A DNA stretch of 64,000 bases from an uncultured Clostridia bacterium. GTDB lineage: Bacteria > Bacillota > Clostridia > Saccharofermentanales > Saccharofermentanaceae. Of the stretch, positions 17,001 through 25,840 are shown in pieces (the first letter of the stretch is position 1; each line of letters starts with the position of its first letter). Below the pieces are notes generated by a model. That model saw nothing but the letters and a program-made list of their open reading frames with translations. It made no database searches and was not told the DNA's origin. Position numbers and translations under genes: made by a program. The DNA is taken from the NCBI GenBank assembly GCA_947167045.1, contig CAMVGO010000004.1, positions 29,533-93,532 of the forward strand, written 5' to 3'.

Positions 17001-19294
17001 AGGACATCTTTTCTGTTACCTTTGATGTCGTATGCCCTGACCTTTTTGTAGACATTGCCTTCAGCCATTCCGCGCATCAGAGCATTCTTGGCCTTTGCGG
17101 TCATGAGCTCGCTTAAGAGCGAGGCGCCGTCAAGATCGAGGAAACCGGGCTGCCATACGGAAAGAAGAGCGTCCCTCTTTGCGAGAGCGTCCTTGCAGCT
17201 TACTATCATGTCTCTTAAGGCAAGATAAGCACTTTCGGTGTCATCAGCGCAGATAAGGCCCTTCGGGATGTTAAGGTTCTTGAGCTTCAGTATGGCGACA
17301 CCGCAGTAACTGAGACCCGAGATCCTCTTTATGGTTCCGACATCACCTGCCGCCCTGCAGCTATAACCTGCAAGGAGTTTTTCAAATTCACCTATGCTTG
17401 CGGCAAACTCATCGTATGCTGCGATCATAGCCATGGCTAGCGGTGAAAGCTGATTCTTTGCCTCCTGTGAATATCCCGAAGACCTTACGAACGGGAGCTT
17501 GCCTTCGAGTTTTCCTGAAGAAGCCACCAGTTCACCTAACGCTGTTTCGGTCTCTTTCAATCTGTCCGGCGTAAGCTGTTCTATAAATCCGTCGTCAAAA
17601 GCACCGCAGTCGGCAGCATCCTGATTTGCGGCATAAACGTTTATGAGTTCATAGAGTGACAATCCGCATCCGCGCTTTACGTGAAGTTCGTTTGCATACT
17701 TATCGAGTTCTCTTCTCTTGTTTGCGATGTCTTCAAGCGACTTCTCGTAATCGCCGTCGACCTTGATGTTCGATCTGACTTCGCTTGCGACCTTCAGCTG
17801 ATCGAGCACGTAGCTCTTTCTGACTTTGTTGGAATGAAGCTCCAGGCAGAAAGGCGCAATGCCTATCTTTTCCAAACGCTTGTAAACAACATCCAGCGCG
17901 GCCTTCTTCTCGGCGGCGAAAAGCACTTTTCTGTTGTTTGCGAGGCAGTTTGCAATTATCGAAGTAATGGTCTGTGACTTGCCCGTTCCCGGAGGACCGT
18001 GGAGAACGAAGCTGCAGCCTTCACCGGCGCGTTTTATTGCAGCGAGCTGGGAACTGTCGGCGACGATAGGCAGGAATACATCCTCCTCATTAACTTTGCC
18101 GTCAGACAACTTCTCTTCTTCGCTCCACTGTCTCTGCTGCTCGATAAAACACTCGTCGAGGCCGCCGTTGATGAGGCTCTTTACGATCTTGTTCTTTGAG
18201 ATCGAATCCCTGTGGCTGTGCATGTCATTCCACATGACGAACTGGGAGAATGAGAACAGTCCCAAAACGCATGCCTCGATGACTTCCCAGCCCTTGAGAG
18301 CGCCTACGACTTCCTTTACCTGGTCGAATACCTTCTTAACATCGATGCCGTGTTCATCCGTCGGAAGCGTCTTGCTGAACTCATCGAATTCGATCTTGAA
18401 ATCCTGTCTTAACTTCTCTGATACGGTGACGTTGAACTGGACATCCTCGTCCCTTCTTCTCATCGTGTACTTGATGCCGAACTTCTTGACGAGCTCGACC
18501 GGGATCAGGAGCAAAGGAGCATAACAGGGCTCTTTCCTGTCCTTTTCGTACCACTTTAAGAAACCGCATGCAAGGAACAGCGTATTGGCGCCGTTCTCTT
18601 CCATCGAAGTCCTCGCGCCTCTGTAGAGTGTCTTGATATTCTTGTCGAGAACGGCTTCCGTAACAGATGAGACGAGCACGCCCTTCTCGTATTTCTTCTC
18701 GATGAATTCCCTGAATTCGTCTATGTGAGCCAGATCTTCAATGGAGTAATCTTTCGCGGGAACACCCTTGACCTTTTTGGTCTTCTTTGCGGGAGTTGAA
18801 GCAGCCGCTTCAGTGGCAGCCTCCTTTGCGGGAGTTTCAGTTGCTACAGTTTCAGCTGCAGGCGCAGCAGGTTCCGCGGCAGGTTCTGCAGGTGTCTCTT
18901 CAGTTGTCTCCGCAGATTCAGCCTTCTCTGCATTATCAGCAGGCTCAGCAGCATTTTCTTCTGCTTTTGCGGCTTCTATCTCATCGACAGGCTTAATGGC
19001 ATCCGGGACTTCCTTGGGTTCGGTCTCCTCAGCCTCTTTCTCTGCCTCATCTTCCGCGCCGCGCGAGATTATCGAGAAATTCTTCTCCTGGGCTATGAGG
19101 TCCTCTATGTTGGCGCATTCAGGCACGAAAAGAGGAATGGAAGAACCTTTTATCCTAAGGTTCAAAAGAGAATTACGTGTACTTAAGTCAAGGAGTTTGC
19201 GTTCCCAAAGATCGAATTTGACAGTGCTTCTGCTTGGATCGACCGAACCGTTCTGCTGATCGTTACCGGTGTTTTCAAGATTGACTTCACTCAT
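14009..19294 (-). CDS. Large DUF4011 / SF1 helicase / Vsr-like nuclease / DUF3320 protein
   Basis: A 1761-residue multidomain protein. The N-terminus (FDLWERKLLDLSTRNSLLNL) is the DUF4011 signature. A Pro/Ala/Glu-rich linker follows at about residues 85-180. The helicase core has Walker A GPPGTGKSQT (about 433), Walker B VVFDEASQL (about 1073), GDPKQMPP, and the C-terminal NVAVTRSR. Residues about 1395-1470 (FKIDIGV, LLDGPVY, GWNVVRIWSLEWW) resemble a Vsr/REase-fold nuclease, and a DUF3320-like segment comes later. Proteins of this architecture have been proposed as anti-phage effectors (Hhe-like); that is family-level knowledge and not shown here. It has its own TATAAT promoter and an AGGAGG site. 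Confidence 0.8.
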   Translation of the reverse strand: MSEVNLENTGNDQQNGSVDPSRSTVKFDLWERKLLDLSTRNSLLNLRIKGSSIPLFVPECANIEDLIAQEKNFSIISRGAEDEAEKEAEETEPKEVPDAIKPVDEIEAAKAEENAAEPADNAEKAESAETTEETPAEPAAEPAAPAAETVATETPAKEAATEAAASTPAKKTKKVKGVPAKDYSIEDLAHIDEFREFIEKKYEKGVLVSSVTEAVLDKNIKTLYRGARTSMEENGANTLFLACGFLKWYEKDRKEPCYAPLLLIPVELVKKFGIKYTMRRRDEDVQFNVTVSEKLRQDFKIEFDEFSKTLPTDEHGIDVKKVFDQVKEVVGALKGWEVIEACVLGLFSFSQFVMWNDMHSHRDSISKNKIVKSLINGGLDECFIEQQRQWSEEEKLSDGKVNEEDVFLPIVADSSQLAAIKRAGEGCSFVLHGPPGTGKSQTITSIIANCLANNRKVLFAAEKKAALDVVYKRLEKIGIAPFCLELHSNKVRKSYVLDQLKVASEVRSNIKVDGDYEKSLEDIANKRRELDKYANELHVKRGCGLSLYELINVYAANQDAADCGAFDDGFIEQLTPDRLKETETALGELVASSGKLEGKLPFVRSSGYSQEAKNQLSPLAMAMIAAYDEFAASIGEFEKLLAGYSCRAAGDVGTIKRISGLSYCGVAILKLKNLNIPKGLICADDTESAYLALRDMIVSCKDALAKRDALLSVWQPGFLDLDGASLLSELMTAKAKNALMRGMAEGNVYKKVRAYDIKGNRKDVLEQDFKALSDYRNSVQNALAFITSARGYLGELYNPGVAFPGFDVAAVETLNESAHAAFAEFAPVDPTGTLRKLIGSGDVTAVTAVNDFNRKAAAYKDAYEKLNAVYGFAYGSFEPGEDLFETKKQMAQTLIDDSEFLRDRMQFNLMASRCDEYKVSNLVKGYDSGAVTADGMIGSFRKAYSSLLISQIIDNSEVLRSFSGLVFEKKIDELSKVNDEFEKLTRQEIYLRIAKNLPDLSKDANVSSALGILQHAIKSGGRGVSIRTLFSQIGDLILKLCPCVLMSPLSCAQYLDPDKSGMFDIVVFDEASQLPTCKAIGVIARGKEAVIVGDPKQMPPTSFFTEQVNEEEAFETDDLESILDDCLAISMPQMFLAWHYRSRHESLITFSNKSFYEGRLFTFPSPDDRESKVTMVDCGGSFDSGKTRTNKTEAQAVIDELVNRAHDPVLSRYSVGVVTFNIQQQSLIEDLLDEAASKDPVLEKWAFGSEEPVFIKNLENVQGDERDVILFSVGYGKDETGRLIMNFGPLNRDGGWRRLNVAVTRSRIEMKVFSSISPEEIRINDTSSEGVKAFKRFLQYAAGSTVWDQDIAATGNSSDNSNTPLIDRSAAFTGIADDICARFKAMGYDTDKGVGKSGFKIDIGVVSPEKDGTYCLGILLDGPVYAASGTTTSREVSQMSMLKSFGWNVVRIWSLEWWENPDSVFEKLVALIEDAKKACEAESKSDEETPAADADASADAPSDSADAVSPEEDGNGPTVVIYGQDEPEDGAEEQASTDSAEDQTQKKTADADITSNGCPSITYKAADLKPRSMTSAEFCDALNTKYLQECVMAIVEQESPVSADVLAKELITLAGIAKMTPKLRDRCSYLVKSIEKNVKLHYTTQKLDLASEDDDSEVIFLWKDGTEIGKVMDFYRTPAEGTKPRKAADIPVQEAACAANYLARSQYGMPYASLIVETCKALGFSRASEDSDNYMLGKRAVDYCIRQELLVMDDDLFVKGE

Positions 19295-19328
19295 TAGTGA
19301 TCCCTCCTGATCAGGCTTTTATCAAATT

Positions 19329-19334
19329 ATTATA
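19329..19334 (-). promoter_or_regulatory. -10 box of the DUF4011 helicase gene
   Basis: A perfect TATAAT on the minus strand, 34 bases before the ATG, which has AGGAGGGATC in front. The -35 is not clear. The gene can therefore be expressed separately from the metallopeptidase gene upstream. Confidence 0.5.
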
Positions 19335-19385
19335 ACTTATTTAGGGAAAACTTGCTTGAGGAAGGTTTGAGGAAAAGCTGTCTTT

Positions 19386-20099
19386 TTACTTGTTGTTCAG
19401 TTTTTTACGGAGCGACTTATAATCCGGCACATATTCGCCGACAATGGCCCAGAACCGGCTGGAATGATTAGGCTCTATGAAATGCGCAAACTCATGGATG
19501 ACAACGTATCTTATGATCTCCCTGTCCTTTTCAAAGAGCCTGTAGCTGAACTTGAGTTCGCCCCTTTTCGAGAAACACTCGCCCCAGAAAGACTTGTATT
19601 CACCCAGAGTTATCTTTTTCGGCGGCGCTACGCCCTTTTGGGCAAACAGCGGATACACCTCGCCGCACAGATCGACGATCACGCTCCTGATGCAGTTCCT
19701 TCTCCATTTCTCGAAGGTCATGTATTTCGAGCGGTAATCTGACACATCCTTAACGGTCAGCGTGATGATGCCGTTCTCCGCGCCGCACGTGTTTTTCGCG
19801 CCGCTTTCGACCTTGAGGATAAAGGGCTTTCCGAAAACATCGAATATCTCGCCGTCAACAAACTGCCTTGCCCTGACCCTGGTACGGTCTTCGTGCACGG
19901 TGTCATCAATCGCCTTGAGGAGATAGTCCTGCTTTGAGATTATGAATCTCACGGCCTCATTGATGTCGACGCCGTACGGGATCGAGCAGTATAAGGTGCC
20001 GTCGCGCCTTACGCGTACGTTGATGTTTCTTATGCGTTTGCGTTCAAACTCGACACCGATAACACGACTGCCGAGGGTTAGTTTTCTGATTTCCGACAT
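19386..20099 (-). CDS. YgjP-like (DUF45) zinc metallopeptidase-domain protein
   Basis: The 237-residue protein carries the zincin motif HEFAHFIEPNHSSRFW near the C-terminus. This is the typical HExxH followed by the distal NHSxxFW of the YgjP/DUF45 family. The N-terminal strands (RKRIRNINVRVRRDGTLYCSIP) also match it. It lies eight bases behind the acyl-CoA ligase gene and probably shares its transcript. Family members often sit near restriction or helicase genes, but the biological substrate is not established. Confidence 0.85.
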   Translation of the reverse strand: MSEIRKLTLGSRVIGVEFERKRIRNINVRVRRDGTLYCSIPYGVDINEAVRFIISKQDYLLKAIDDTVHEDRTRVRARQFVDGEIFDVFGKPFILKVESGAKNTCGAENGIITLTVKDVSDYRSKYMTFEKWRRNCIRSVIVDLCGEVYPLFAQKGVAPPKKITLGEYKSFWGECFSKRGELKFSYRLFEKDREIIRYVVIHEFAHFIEPNHSSRFWAIVGEYVPDYKSLRKKLNNK

Positions 20100-20107
20100 A
20101 GGACCTG

Positions 20108-21976
20108 TCAGCGGTTCGCTTTGATGAGCTTATCGAAGTTCTTGCCGTTTACGTCATACATGGTGTGACCCAGCTCGGCAAGGCGTGATTCGATGTGTTC
20201 CTGCTCCTTGGGACGCTTGATCTTAAGCGTCGTCGTCTTGATCATCTCTTCTTCGGAGAATACGTAGTTGCGTACTATCTTATACTGGGGCATCGTGTGG
20301 TTTGCGTAGTGGACCTTATCGTTCAGATATGCCTCGACCTGACCGTCATCAGCTTCGGTGGCAAGACCAAGCTCGGCGCCGATAACCTTACGGTTGATAA
20401 GGAGCTTGGCGCAGATGTCGATGGCCTCACGGTCGTTCTTGTTGCCCCAGACGAAAGCCTCGGTAACACCTTTGATCTCTGTAAGGACTGCCTCGATCTC
20501 CTCGGGGAAAGCCTTCTTGCCGTTTGTAAGAACGATCATGGACTTAACACGGCCGGTGATGTGGATGGAACCTGTCTTATCGATGTATCCCATGTCGCCC
20601 GTATGGAACCACCCGTTCTCATCGATGGCTTCCTTCGTGGCTTCCTCATTCTCATAGTAACCGAGCATGACGCACTCGGACTTGGTAAGGATCTCGCCTA
20701 CTGCCTTTGGGCCAGTGCCCTCGGCGTCTATCGCGACAGTGATGCCTGCCATAGGTCGTCCGACGGAGCCGTGAACGTCGCAGACTTCAGTATTGACCGA
20801 GATAACGGGCGAAGTCTCGGTAAGACCATAACCCATATAGAACTGGAGACCGAAATCCGTAAAAGCGTCAACATACTTCTTGTCGATGCCGGCGCCGCCG
20901 ATAACGACCATACGGAAATTGCCTCCGAGCTTATCCAGGATGTCCTTGAAGACATTCTTCCTTATGTCTATGCCGCACTTTCTAAGGAAACGCGTGACCG
21001 GCCTTGCAATTGCAATAACCCTCTCCTTGCCTGATGCCTTGATGCCGTCTTCGATCTTTTCATAGATATTCTCGAAAAGCAACGGCACGGAAATGCAGAC
21101 ATCCGGCTTCCATTCCTCCATATTCTTAACGATATATCTCAGACCGTCACACATGCAGATGCACGCACCGCATGACAGAATGAAGAAATCGCACGTATTC
21201 TCGAAAGTGTGATGCAGCGGCAGGATCGAAAAAGCCCTGTCGCCCCTTCTTACGTCGAGAGTCTGTGCTATGGCATAAACATTTGAGACTATGTTGTTGT
21301 GAGAGAGCAGAACGCCCTTGCTCATCGACGTCGTGCCCGAAGTAAAGAGGATTATCTTTGCCTCATTGGGATCGATCGTCGTATCCATGAACTTATTGTC
21401 ACCGGCCTCAATGAAGACATTGCCTTCCTTTATGAGGTCGTAGATATCGGCAAAGCGCTTATCGTCTTCAGGCCATGTATCGTCCTTGCTCTTGCCGGAA
21501 AGTCCTTCCTTATAGAAGATGACGAACTTTTCGAGCGGTATGTCGAGCTCGCCGGACTTGATCTTGGCAGCAATCGAAAGCATCATCTTGTGGTGCTTGT
21601 GATGATAAAAGATAACGCGGCTCCTGGACCTGATAAGGAGCTGGATGAGCTCATCTTCAGGAAGAGCCCTGTCTAAAGGAACTCCGACGGAACCAGATGA
21701 AAGGATCGCGTTATAAGAAACAAACCACTCGTAAGCATTCTCGCCTACGACGGCAAGTCTGTCTCCTGCATACTCACTGTTAAGGATATATGTGGCAAGG
21801 CCTTTGATATCATTGCCATATTCGAAGAAGCTCCGGTGGACCTCGGAAAGCTTCGGAGAACGTCTGAAGATAAACGCATCAAGTTCAGAATACTTGGAAC
21901 AGGTACGGACAACGAGATCTCTTAAGTCCGTAAATCTCTCAGCTGTAAATACAGGCGTACCCTGAACAGGATTCAT
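20108..21976 (-). CDS. AMP-forming long-chain acyl-CoA ligase
   Basis: Adenylates a fatty acid and transfers it to CoA. The 622-residue protein shows the ANL-superfamily motifs ILFTSGTTSMSKGV (P-loop, about residues 211-224), GYGLTETSPV, and the hinge region HTGDMGYIDKTGSIHITGR. The length and motifs fit the FadD15-like long-chain group. GGAGG precedes the ATG. A divergent plsC starts 156 bases away, so the product may feed phospholipid synthesis. The exact chain-length preference is unknown. Confidence 0.88.
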   Translation of the reverse strand: MNPVQGTPVFTAERFTDLRDLVVRTCSKYSELDAFIFRRSPKLSEVHRSFFEYGNDIKGLATYILNSEYAGDRLAVVGENAYEWFVSYNAILSSGSVGVPLDRALPEDELIQLLIRSRSRVIFYHHKHHKMMLSIAAKIKSGELDIPLEKFVIFYKEGLSGKSKDDTWPEDDKRFADIYDLIKEGNVFIEAGDNKFMDTTIDPNEAKIILFTSGTTSMSKGVLLSHNNIVSNVYAIAQTLDVRRGDRAFSILPLHHTFENTCDFFILSCGACICMCDGLRYIVKNMEEWKPDVCISVPLLFENIYEKIEDGIKASGKERVIAIARPVTRFLRKCGIDIRKNVFKDILDKLGGNFRMVVIGGAGIDKKYVDAFTDFGLQFYMGYGLTETSPVISVNTEVCDVHGSVGRPMAGITVAIDAEGTGPKAVGEILTKSECVMLGYYENEEATKEAIDENGWFHTGDMGYIDKTGSIHITGRVKSMIVLTNGKKAFPEEIEAVLTEIKGVTEAFVWGNKNDREAIDICAKLLINRKVIGAELGLATEADDGQVEAYLNDKVHYANHTMPQYKIVRNYVFSEEEMIKTTTLKIKRPKEQEHIESRLAELGHTMYDVNGKNFDKLIKANR

Positions 21977-22132
21977 ACATTACCTCCATCGGCCCCGCCT
22001 CCCCTTTTACGGGGAAACAGCGCAACTAAAAAAATATATCATATTTGAGAATGAAATGGCAATAAGTCGCTAAATTCACATTTTGTGTTATATTAGTTGC
22101 GGATTATAGTCAGAAACCTTTCAGGAGCATAT

Positions 22133-22912
22133 ATGTCTGAAGAAGAAAAAGCAATAAATAAAGAAGAAATTACATCCAAAGACACAGAGTCCAAGATGTC
22201 CCGTGCGGATCACCATAAGCATCTGGACGAGAAATACCCCACGAAACGCGGTTTCTGGGACGTTGTAGCCAAGGACGGCTTCCTGCTCCTGACTCACATC
22301 CTCTGCGACATGAAATGCATAGGCAAAGAGAACTTCCCTAAGAACAATCCATACGTCGTCGCTTCCAACCATCAGAGTTATCCTGACGGCGTCCTTATAA
22401 TCGATTATCTGCCCAAGGGCCACTTCAAGTGGATGTGCTGCCTCGCAGCTTCCGACCTTGAGACCAATCACGGCAAACTCGGCCGTCTCATAATGAGAGT
22501 AGGCAGAGGCATCGCGGTTGACCGTTACGGAAATCCCGTCAGAGGTCTCATCAAGGCCAAAAAGGAAGTCGAGAAAGGCAATATCTGCTTCGTCTTCCCC
22601 GAAGGCACGAGATCCCACACGGGCAAGCTCGCCGAGATGAAGGACGGAGCCGCTTACCTTGCGATCAAGGCCGGTGTTCCCATGGTCCCCGTCTATATCG
22701 CCGGCGCATACCAGATCTGGCCGAGAACATCCAAGAAGCCTCATCCGCTCAACGGTTTTCACCGCCGCAAGATCAGGATCTACGTCGGCGAACCCATGCA
22801 CGGCGAGGATTATGACAATGATGCGCACAAGATGACCGAAGCTTTGTCAGCCTGGATGCACAAACACGAAGATCTCTACTGGGATCCCGAGACAAATTTC
22901 GAAGCAAAGTAA
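22133..22912 (+). CDS. plsC: 1-acyl-sn-glycerol-3-phosphate acyltransferase
   Basis: Membrane-associated enzyme making phosphatidic acid from lysophosphatidic acid. The catalytic motif NHQSYPDG (the NHxSxxD form) and FPEGTRS are both intact. The track starts at 22097, but AGGAG at 22123 points to ATG 22133, giving 260 residues. The first 40 residues are highly charged, which is unusual for PlsC. It is divergent from the acyl-CoA ligase gene, and a hairpin terminator follows. Confidence 0.9.
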   Translation: MSEEEKAINKEEITSKDTESKMSRADHHKHLDEKYPTKRGFWDVVAKDGFLLLTHILCDMKCIGKENFPKNNPYVVASNHQSYPDGVLIIDYLPKGHFKWMCCLAASDLETNHGKLGRLIMRVGRGIAVDRYGNPVRGLIKAKKEVEKGNICFVFPEGTRSHTGKLAEMKDGAAYLAIKAGVPMVPVYIAGAYQIWPRTSKKPHPLNGFHRRKIRIYVGEPMHGEDYDNDAHKMTEALSAWMHKHEDLYWDPETNFEAK

Positions 22913-22940
22913 AACATAAATAAACCAAACAAAAGGAAGC

Positions 22941-22984
22941 TGCCTCACAAGTGAACGATCCACTTAAGAGGCAACTATTTATTG
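22941..22984 (+). terminator. Terminator of plsC
   Basis: TGCCTCACAAGTG (22941-22953) pairs with CACTTAAGAGGCA (22961-22973) except for a two-base internal loop, followed by ACTATTTATT. It sits between convergent genes. Confidence 0.65.
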
Positions 22985-23009
22985 CCTGATCACCCGATTT
23001 CCGGGATTA

Positions 23010-25670
23010 TTACGAATAAAGTCCTCCGAGGAACTCCGTTGCAAACTGTATCTTGGTCGGACTGAACACTTCCCTGCTCTCCTCGGTCGGATAGATGAAG
23101 AACGTGTCATCATAGGTAGACAGCGTGACACACGGTCCGAACTTTCCCCTGTAATCGTATTCTGTGTGGATCGATACCATGGACTTCGCCGGGAACTTCA
23201 GTGTCTCGTACTTTTCGGTCCTGTAGTTATTGAACGACAGTGCAAATCCGTCTTTATCATGAACGAGCCTTCCCTCACCGCAGTCTATGAAGTTTACGGC
23301 ATTGGGCAGAGCCTCGACCCTTACGGGTATGTCGAGCTTATAAGTGCCGTTTCTGATCTCGTCATGGACAAAACCTCTCTGCCACTCGTACCAGTCGGGA
23401 ATGTGGATCTTTTCACCCGCAGAAGAATGAAGGACGCCAAGCTCATCCATCTCGTATGAATCGCCGCAGCATGAACAGAGTATCCTGCTGCCTTCAGACC
23501 TCATCGCGAAATCAGTTCCGCACTTCCTGCATCTGTACAGCGGATAGTGCAGACCTTCGGCTCTCCATTCGTCATCGATGACGATCTTGTTTTCGAGCTG
23601 ATACTTATACTCATCGTAAGTGAGTTCTTTGGAAATGCGGGACAGGATCTCGTCCACGGAAAGCTTACCGATCTCATCCTGAGTAACGACGCATTTTAGC
23701 TCGGCATGGAGACGCGCACCCTTTCTCTCCTTGAGATTCCATATCGGCTGCTGGAGATAGTTGCCCTGCATGTTCAATGTGACGACGGGAACCTTCAGCA
23801 TCTTGGCGAGCTTTGCTATGGACGGCGTAAGGTGTGAATTCGTACCGACATTCGCATATCGGGCCTCAGGATAGATGACCATGATGTCGCCGCGTTTTAT
23901 GACGCGCGCTATGTTCCTTATGAGCGACTGGTCGTTAATGAACTTGCGCGTTCCGAGGCATCCTGCCTGACGGTATATCCACTCACCGAAATTCTCGAAT
24001 CCTTCGAGCTCGGAAATGTAGTTCGCGCGGTAAGGCTTAAGCGCCAGCGGAGTTACGTAGAAATCCATAAAGGAATTGTGAGAGCCGTATACCAGGAACG
24101 GAGGCTTGATGCCTTCCATGTTCTTCTTCTCGATCTTGAGCTTATAAGGAGATACGGCAAGCTTGCAGAGCAGCCACATCAAAGGCAGGAAGATAATGTT
24201 CTGCCTCGGCGGCACCTTCGCTCTGTCAAAGGGCTTCTTATCCGGGCTCGCATAAGTGTCTCTTCTTACATAGCGGCGGATACCCGGGATCTTGCAGAGT
24301 AGATAGTACAGTATCGCCGTAAAGAACAGTGACGCGCCCGTGGGAGTCAGCATGAAGAGTATCTTGTTGTGAACGACGCTCTTGATCGGGTCGTAGATGA
24401 TAAGCGAGAACGCGAAGCCCAGCGCTAGGCAGACCGCGCCTACAATATTAAATCCCTTGGAATATACATATGCGTTGTGGCCTTCCTCTTCATAAGCGCT
24501 CTTAAGGTCGATCTTCTGTTTTCTTACGAAGAAGAAGTCAACGAAGAGCAGTGCGGCAAGAGGCGCATAAACGCATGCACTTATCGTAAGGAAGCTTCCG
24601 AAATATTCTTCGATCTTCCCCCATACGCAAAGGATGCCGACATAAAGACCGAGTACGAGCACGAGCACTTTATAGGACGATTTCTTGAATGTGGATTTGA
24701 GCATTACGCCGTAGATATATGAACCTACAGCCTGTGTACCGATGTTCGCGAAAGCTACCAGAAGGAGCGACGCAAGCGCAAGGATCGGAGTTGATAACGT
24801 AGCCAGCATGAGCGTAGGGTCCTCAACCATCTGGCCTGTTACATACTGCATCGCGATGGCCATGACGGCACCGACAACAACGAAGAAGGATCCGGCGGCG
24901 CCCTGTCCGAGAACGCCCGCGTAATAACCTGATTTCTCTGACTTGCAGAGTCTCGGAACTTCGGCCATGCCTCCGACAAGCGTTATGACGAAAGCAAAAT
25001 TAGCTTCAATATTGAGCACATAATTAACCGTCTTGTCAGCATCACCCGCGAGCTCCGGCTGGTAATTCCAGATGACATCCATTGGCACGGAAGTAAAGCC
25101 GACAACGACGACTGCCACACCTACGAGAAGGAGGAGCGGCACAAGGATCCTCGTGGTCCATGTGATCGTTCCAACACCCCTTAACGCGATGACCGTTCCG
25201 ATTATCACGCAGGAAAGACTGAGCACTAAATGCGCTCCGTTAAAAAGATGCACGCCGAACAGCGCAAGCAGGTTTTCCATCGAACTTGCGAAAAGTTCAC
25301 AGCACACCGCATACCAAGGGAAATTAACGATAATGATAATGACCGTTACGATCTTAACACCCTTTGTTCCGAACACGCTTCGGAGCCATATCCATATGTC
25401 TATTCCGTATCTGACTGACATGATTACCGGAAGCTGGTAGATCATGAGCATGAATATCGCTGCGAGGAATGCACCGATCAAAAGCTGCTTAAATCCGACG
25501 AGTGTTGCAAGGTAGGAACCCTGCGTGTAACTCCATGTTGCGATGCAGTATCCCGAAAGCACCAGGAGAGCATCGATAAATCCGTATTTGCGTTCTTTCG
25601 GAAGAACCGGCAAGGTCCCGCAATAGACCTCATTCTCTATTTCTTTGTTTACGTCATGCTTACGGCTCAC
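23010..25670 (-). CDS. NCS1-type transporter fused to a PlsC-like acyltransferase with zinc ribbon
   Basis: An 886-residue fusion. Residues 1 to about 480 form a multi-pass transporter resembling the nucleobase:cation symporter-1 (CodB-like) family, for example GFIDALLVLSGYCIATWSY near the start. Residues about 490-690 are an acyltransferase: SHNSFMDF keeps the HxxxxD catalytic pair, and YPEARYA corresponds to the PEGTR site. A zinc ribbon (CRKCGTDF, then CSCCGDSY, about 713-738) and a beta-rich tail end the protein. The C-terminal half matches the separate 424-residue protein at 32042. The GTG start overlaps the stop of a 51-aa ORF (GTGA), with AGGAGG in front. The transported and acylated substrates are unknown. 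Confidence 0.85.
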   Translation of the reverse strand: MSRKHDVNKEIENEVYCGTLPVLPKERKYGFIDALLVLSGYCIATWSYTQGSYLATLVGFKQLLIGAFLAAIFMLMIYQLPVIMSVRYGIDIWIWLRSVFGTKGVKIVTVIIIIVNFPWYAVCCELFASSMENLLALFGVHLFNGAHLVLSLSCVIIGTVIALRGVGTITWTTRILVPLLLLVGVAVVVVGFTSVPMDVIWNYQPELAGDADKTVNYVLNIEANFAFVITLVGGMAEVPRLCKSEKSGYYAGVLGQGAAGSFFVVVGAVMAIAMQYVTGQMVEDPTLMLATLSTPILALASLLLVAFANIGTQAVGSYIYGVMLKSTFKKSSYKVLVLVLGLYVGILCVWGKIEEYFGSFLTISACVYAPLAALLFVDFFFVRKQKIDLKSAYEEEGHNAYVYSKGFNIVGAVCLALGFAFSLIIYDPIKSVVHNKILFMLTPTGASLFFTAILYYLLCKIPGIRRYVRRDTYASPDKKPFDRAKVPPRQNIIFLPLMWLLCKLAVSPYKLKIEKKNMEGIKPPFLVYGSHNSFMDFYVTPLALKPYRANYISELEGFENFGEWIYRQAGCLGTRKFINDQSLIRNIARVIKRGDIMVIYPEARYANVGTNSHLTPSIAKLAKMLKVPVVTLNMQGNYLQQPIWNLKERKGARLHAELKCVVTQDEIGKLSVDEILSRISKELTYDEYKYQLENKIVIDDEWRAEGLHYPLYRCRKCGTDFAMRSEGSRILCSCCGDSYEMDELGVLHSSAGEKIHIPDWYEWQRGFVHDEIRNGTYKLDIPVRVEALPNAVNFIDCGEGRLVHDKDGFALSFNNYRTEKYETLKFPAKSMVSIHTEYDYRGKFGPCVTLSTYDDTFFIYPTEESREVFSPTKIQFATEFLGGLYS

Positions 25671-25822
25671 AGGAAGAAACCTCCTATTATCCCCAACAGG
25701 GAGATGAGCGTAATGACCGCCGCGATTATGTAATCTTTTTTGGTCATGCGGGGAATGATGTTTTCCTTCTCCGCCTTAAGGACCGCCTCTATTCTTGAAT
25801 CAAGTTCTTTATTCCCGTCCAT
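25667..25822 (-). CDS. 51-residue single-pass membrane protein coupled to the transporter-acyltransferase gene
   Basis: Too short for the ORF track. ATG 25822 to TGA gives MDGNKELDSRIEAVL, a charged helix, then one hydrophobic segment (DYIIAAVITLISLLGIIGGFF) reaching the C-terminus. GAGG precedes the ATG. Its stop overlaps the GTG of the 886-residue fusion gene, and the fusion's AGGAGG site lies within its last codons, so translation of the two is coupled. It may be a small subunit or regulator of the fusion; no family is recognised. Confidence 0.7.
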   Translation of the reverse strand: MDGNKELDSRIEAVLKAEKENIIPRMTKKDYIIAAVITLISLLGIIGGFFL

Positions 25823-25840
25823 ACAATACTCCTCTTATTC

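Noticed and set aside
18768-19259. Ser/Ala-rich 163-residue plus-strand ORF
   Set aside because: Antisense of the Pro/Ala/Glu-rich linker of the DUF4011 protein; low complexity explains the open frame.
20195-21034. 279-residue plus-strand ORF
   Set aside because: Antisense shadow of the acyl-CoA ligase, whose motifs are complete; no ribosome site and no recognisable sequence.
22121-22828. 235-residue minus-strand ORF
   Set aside because: Antisense to plsC, which has intact catalytic motifs and a good start.
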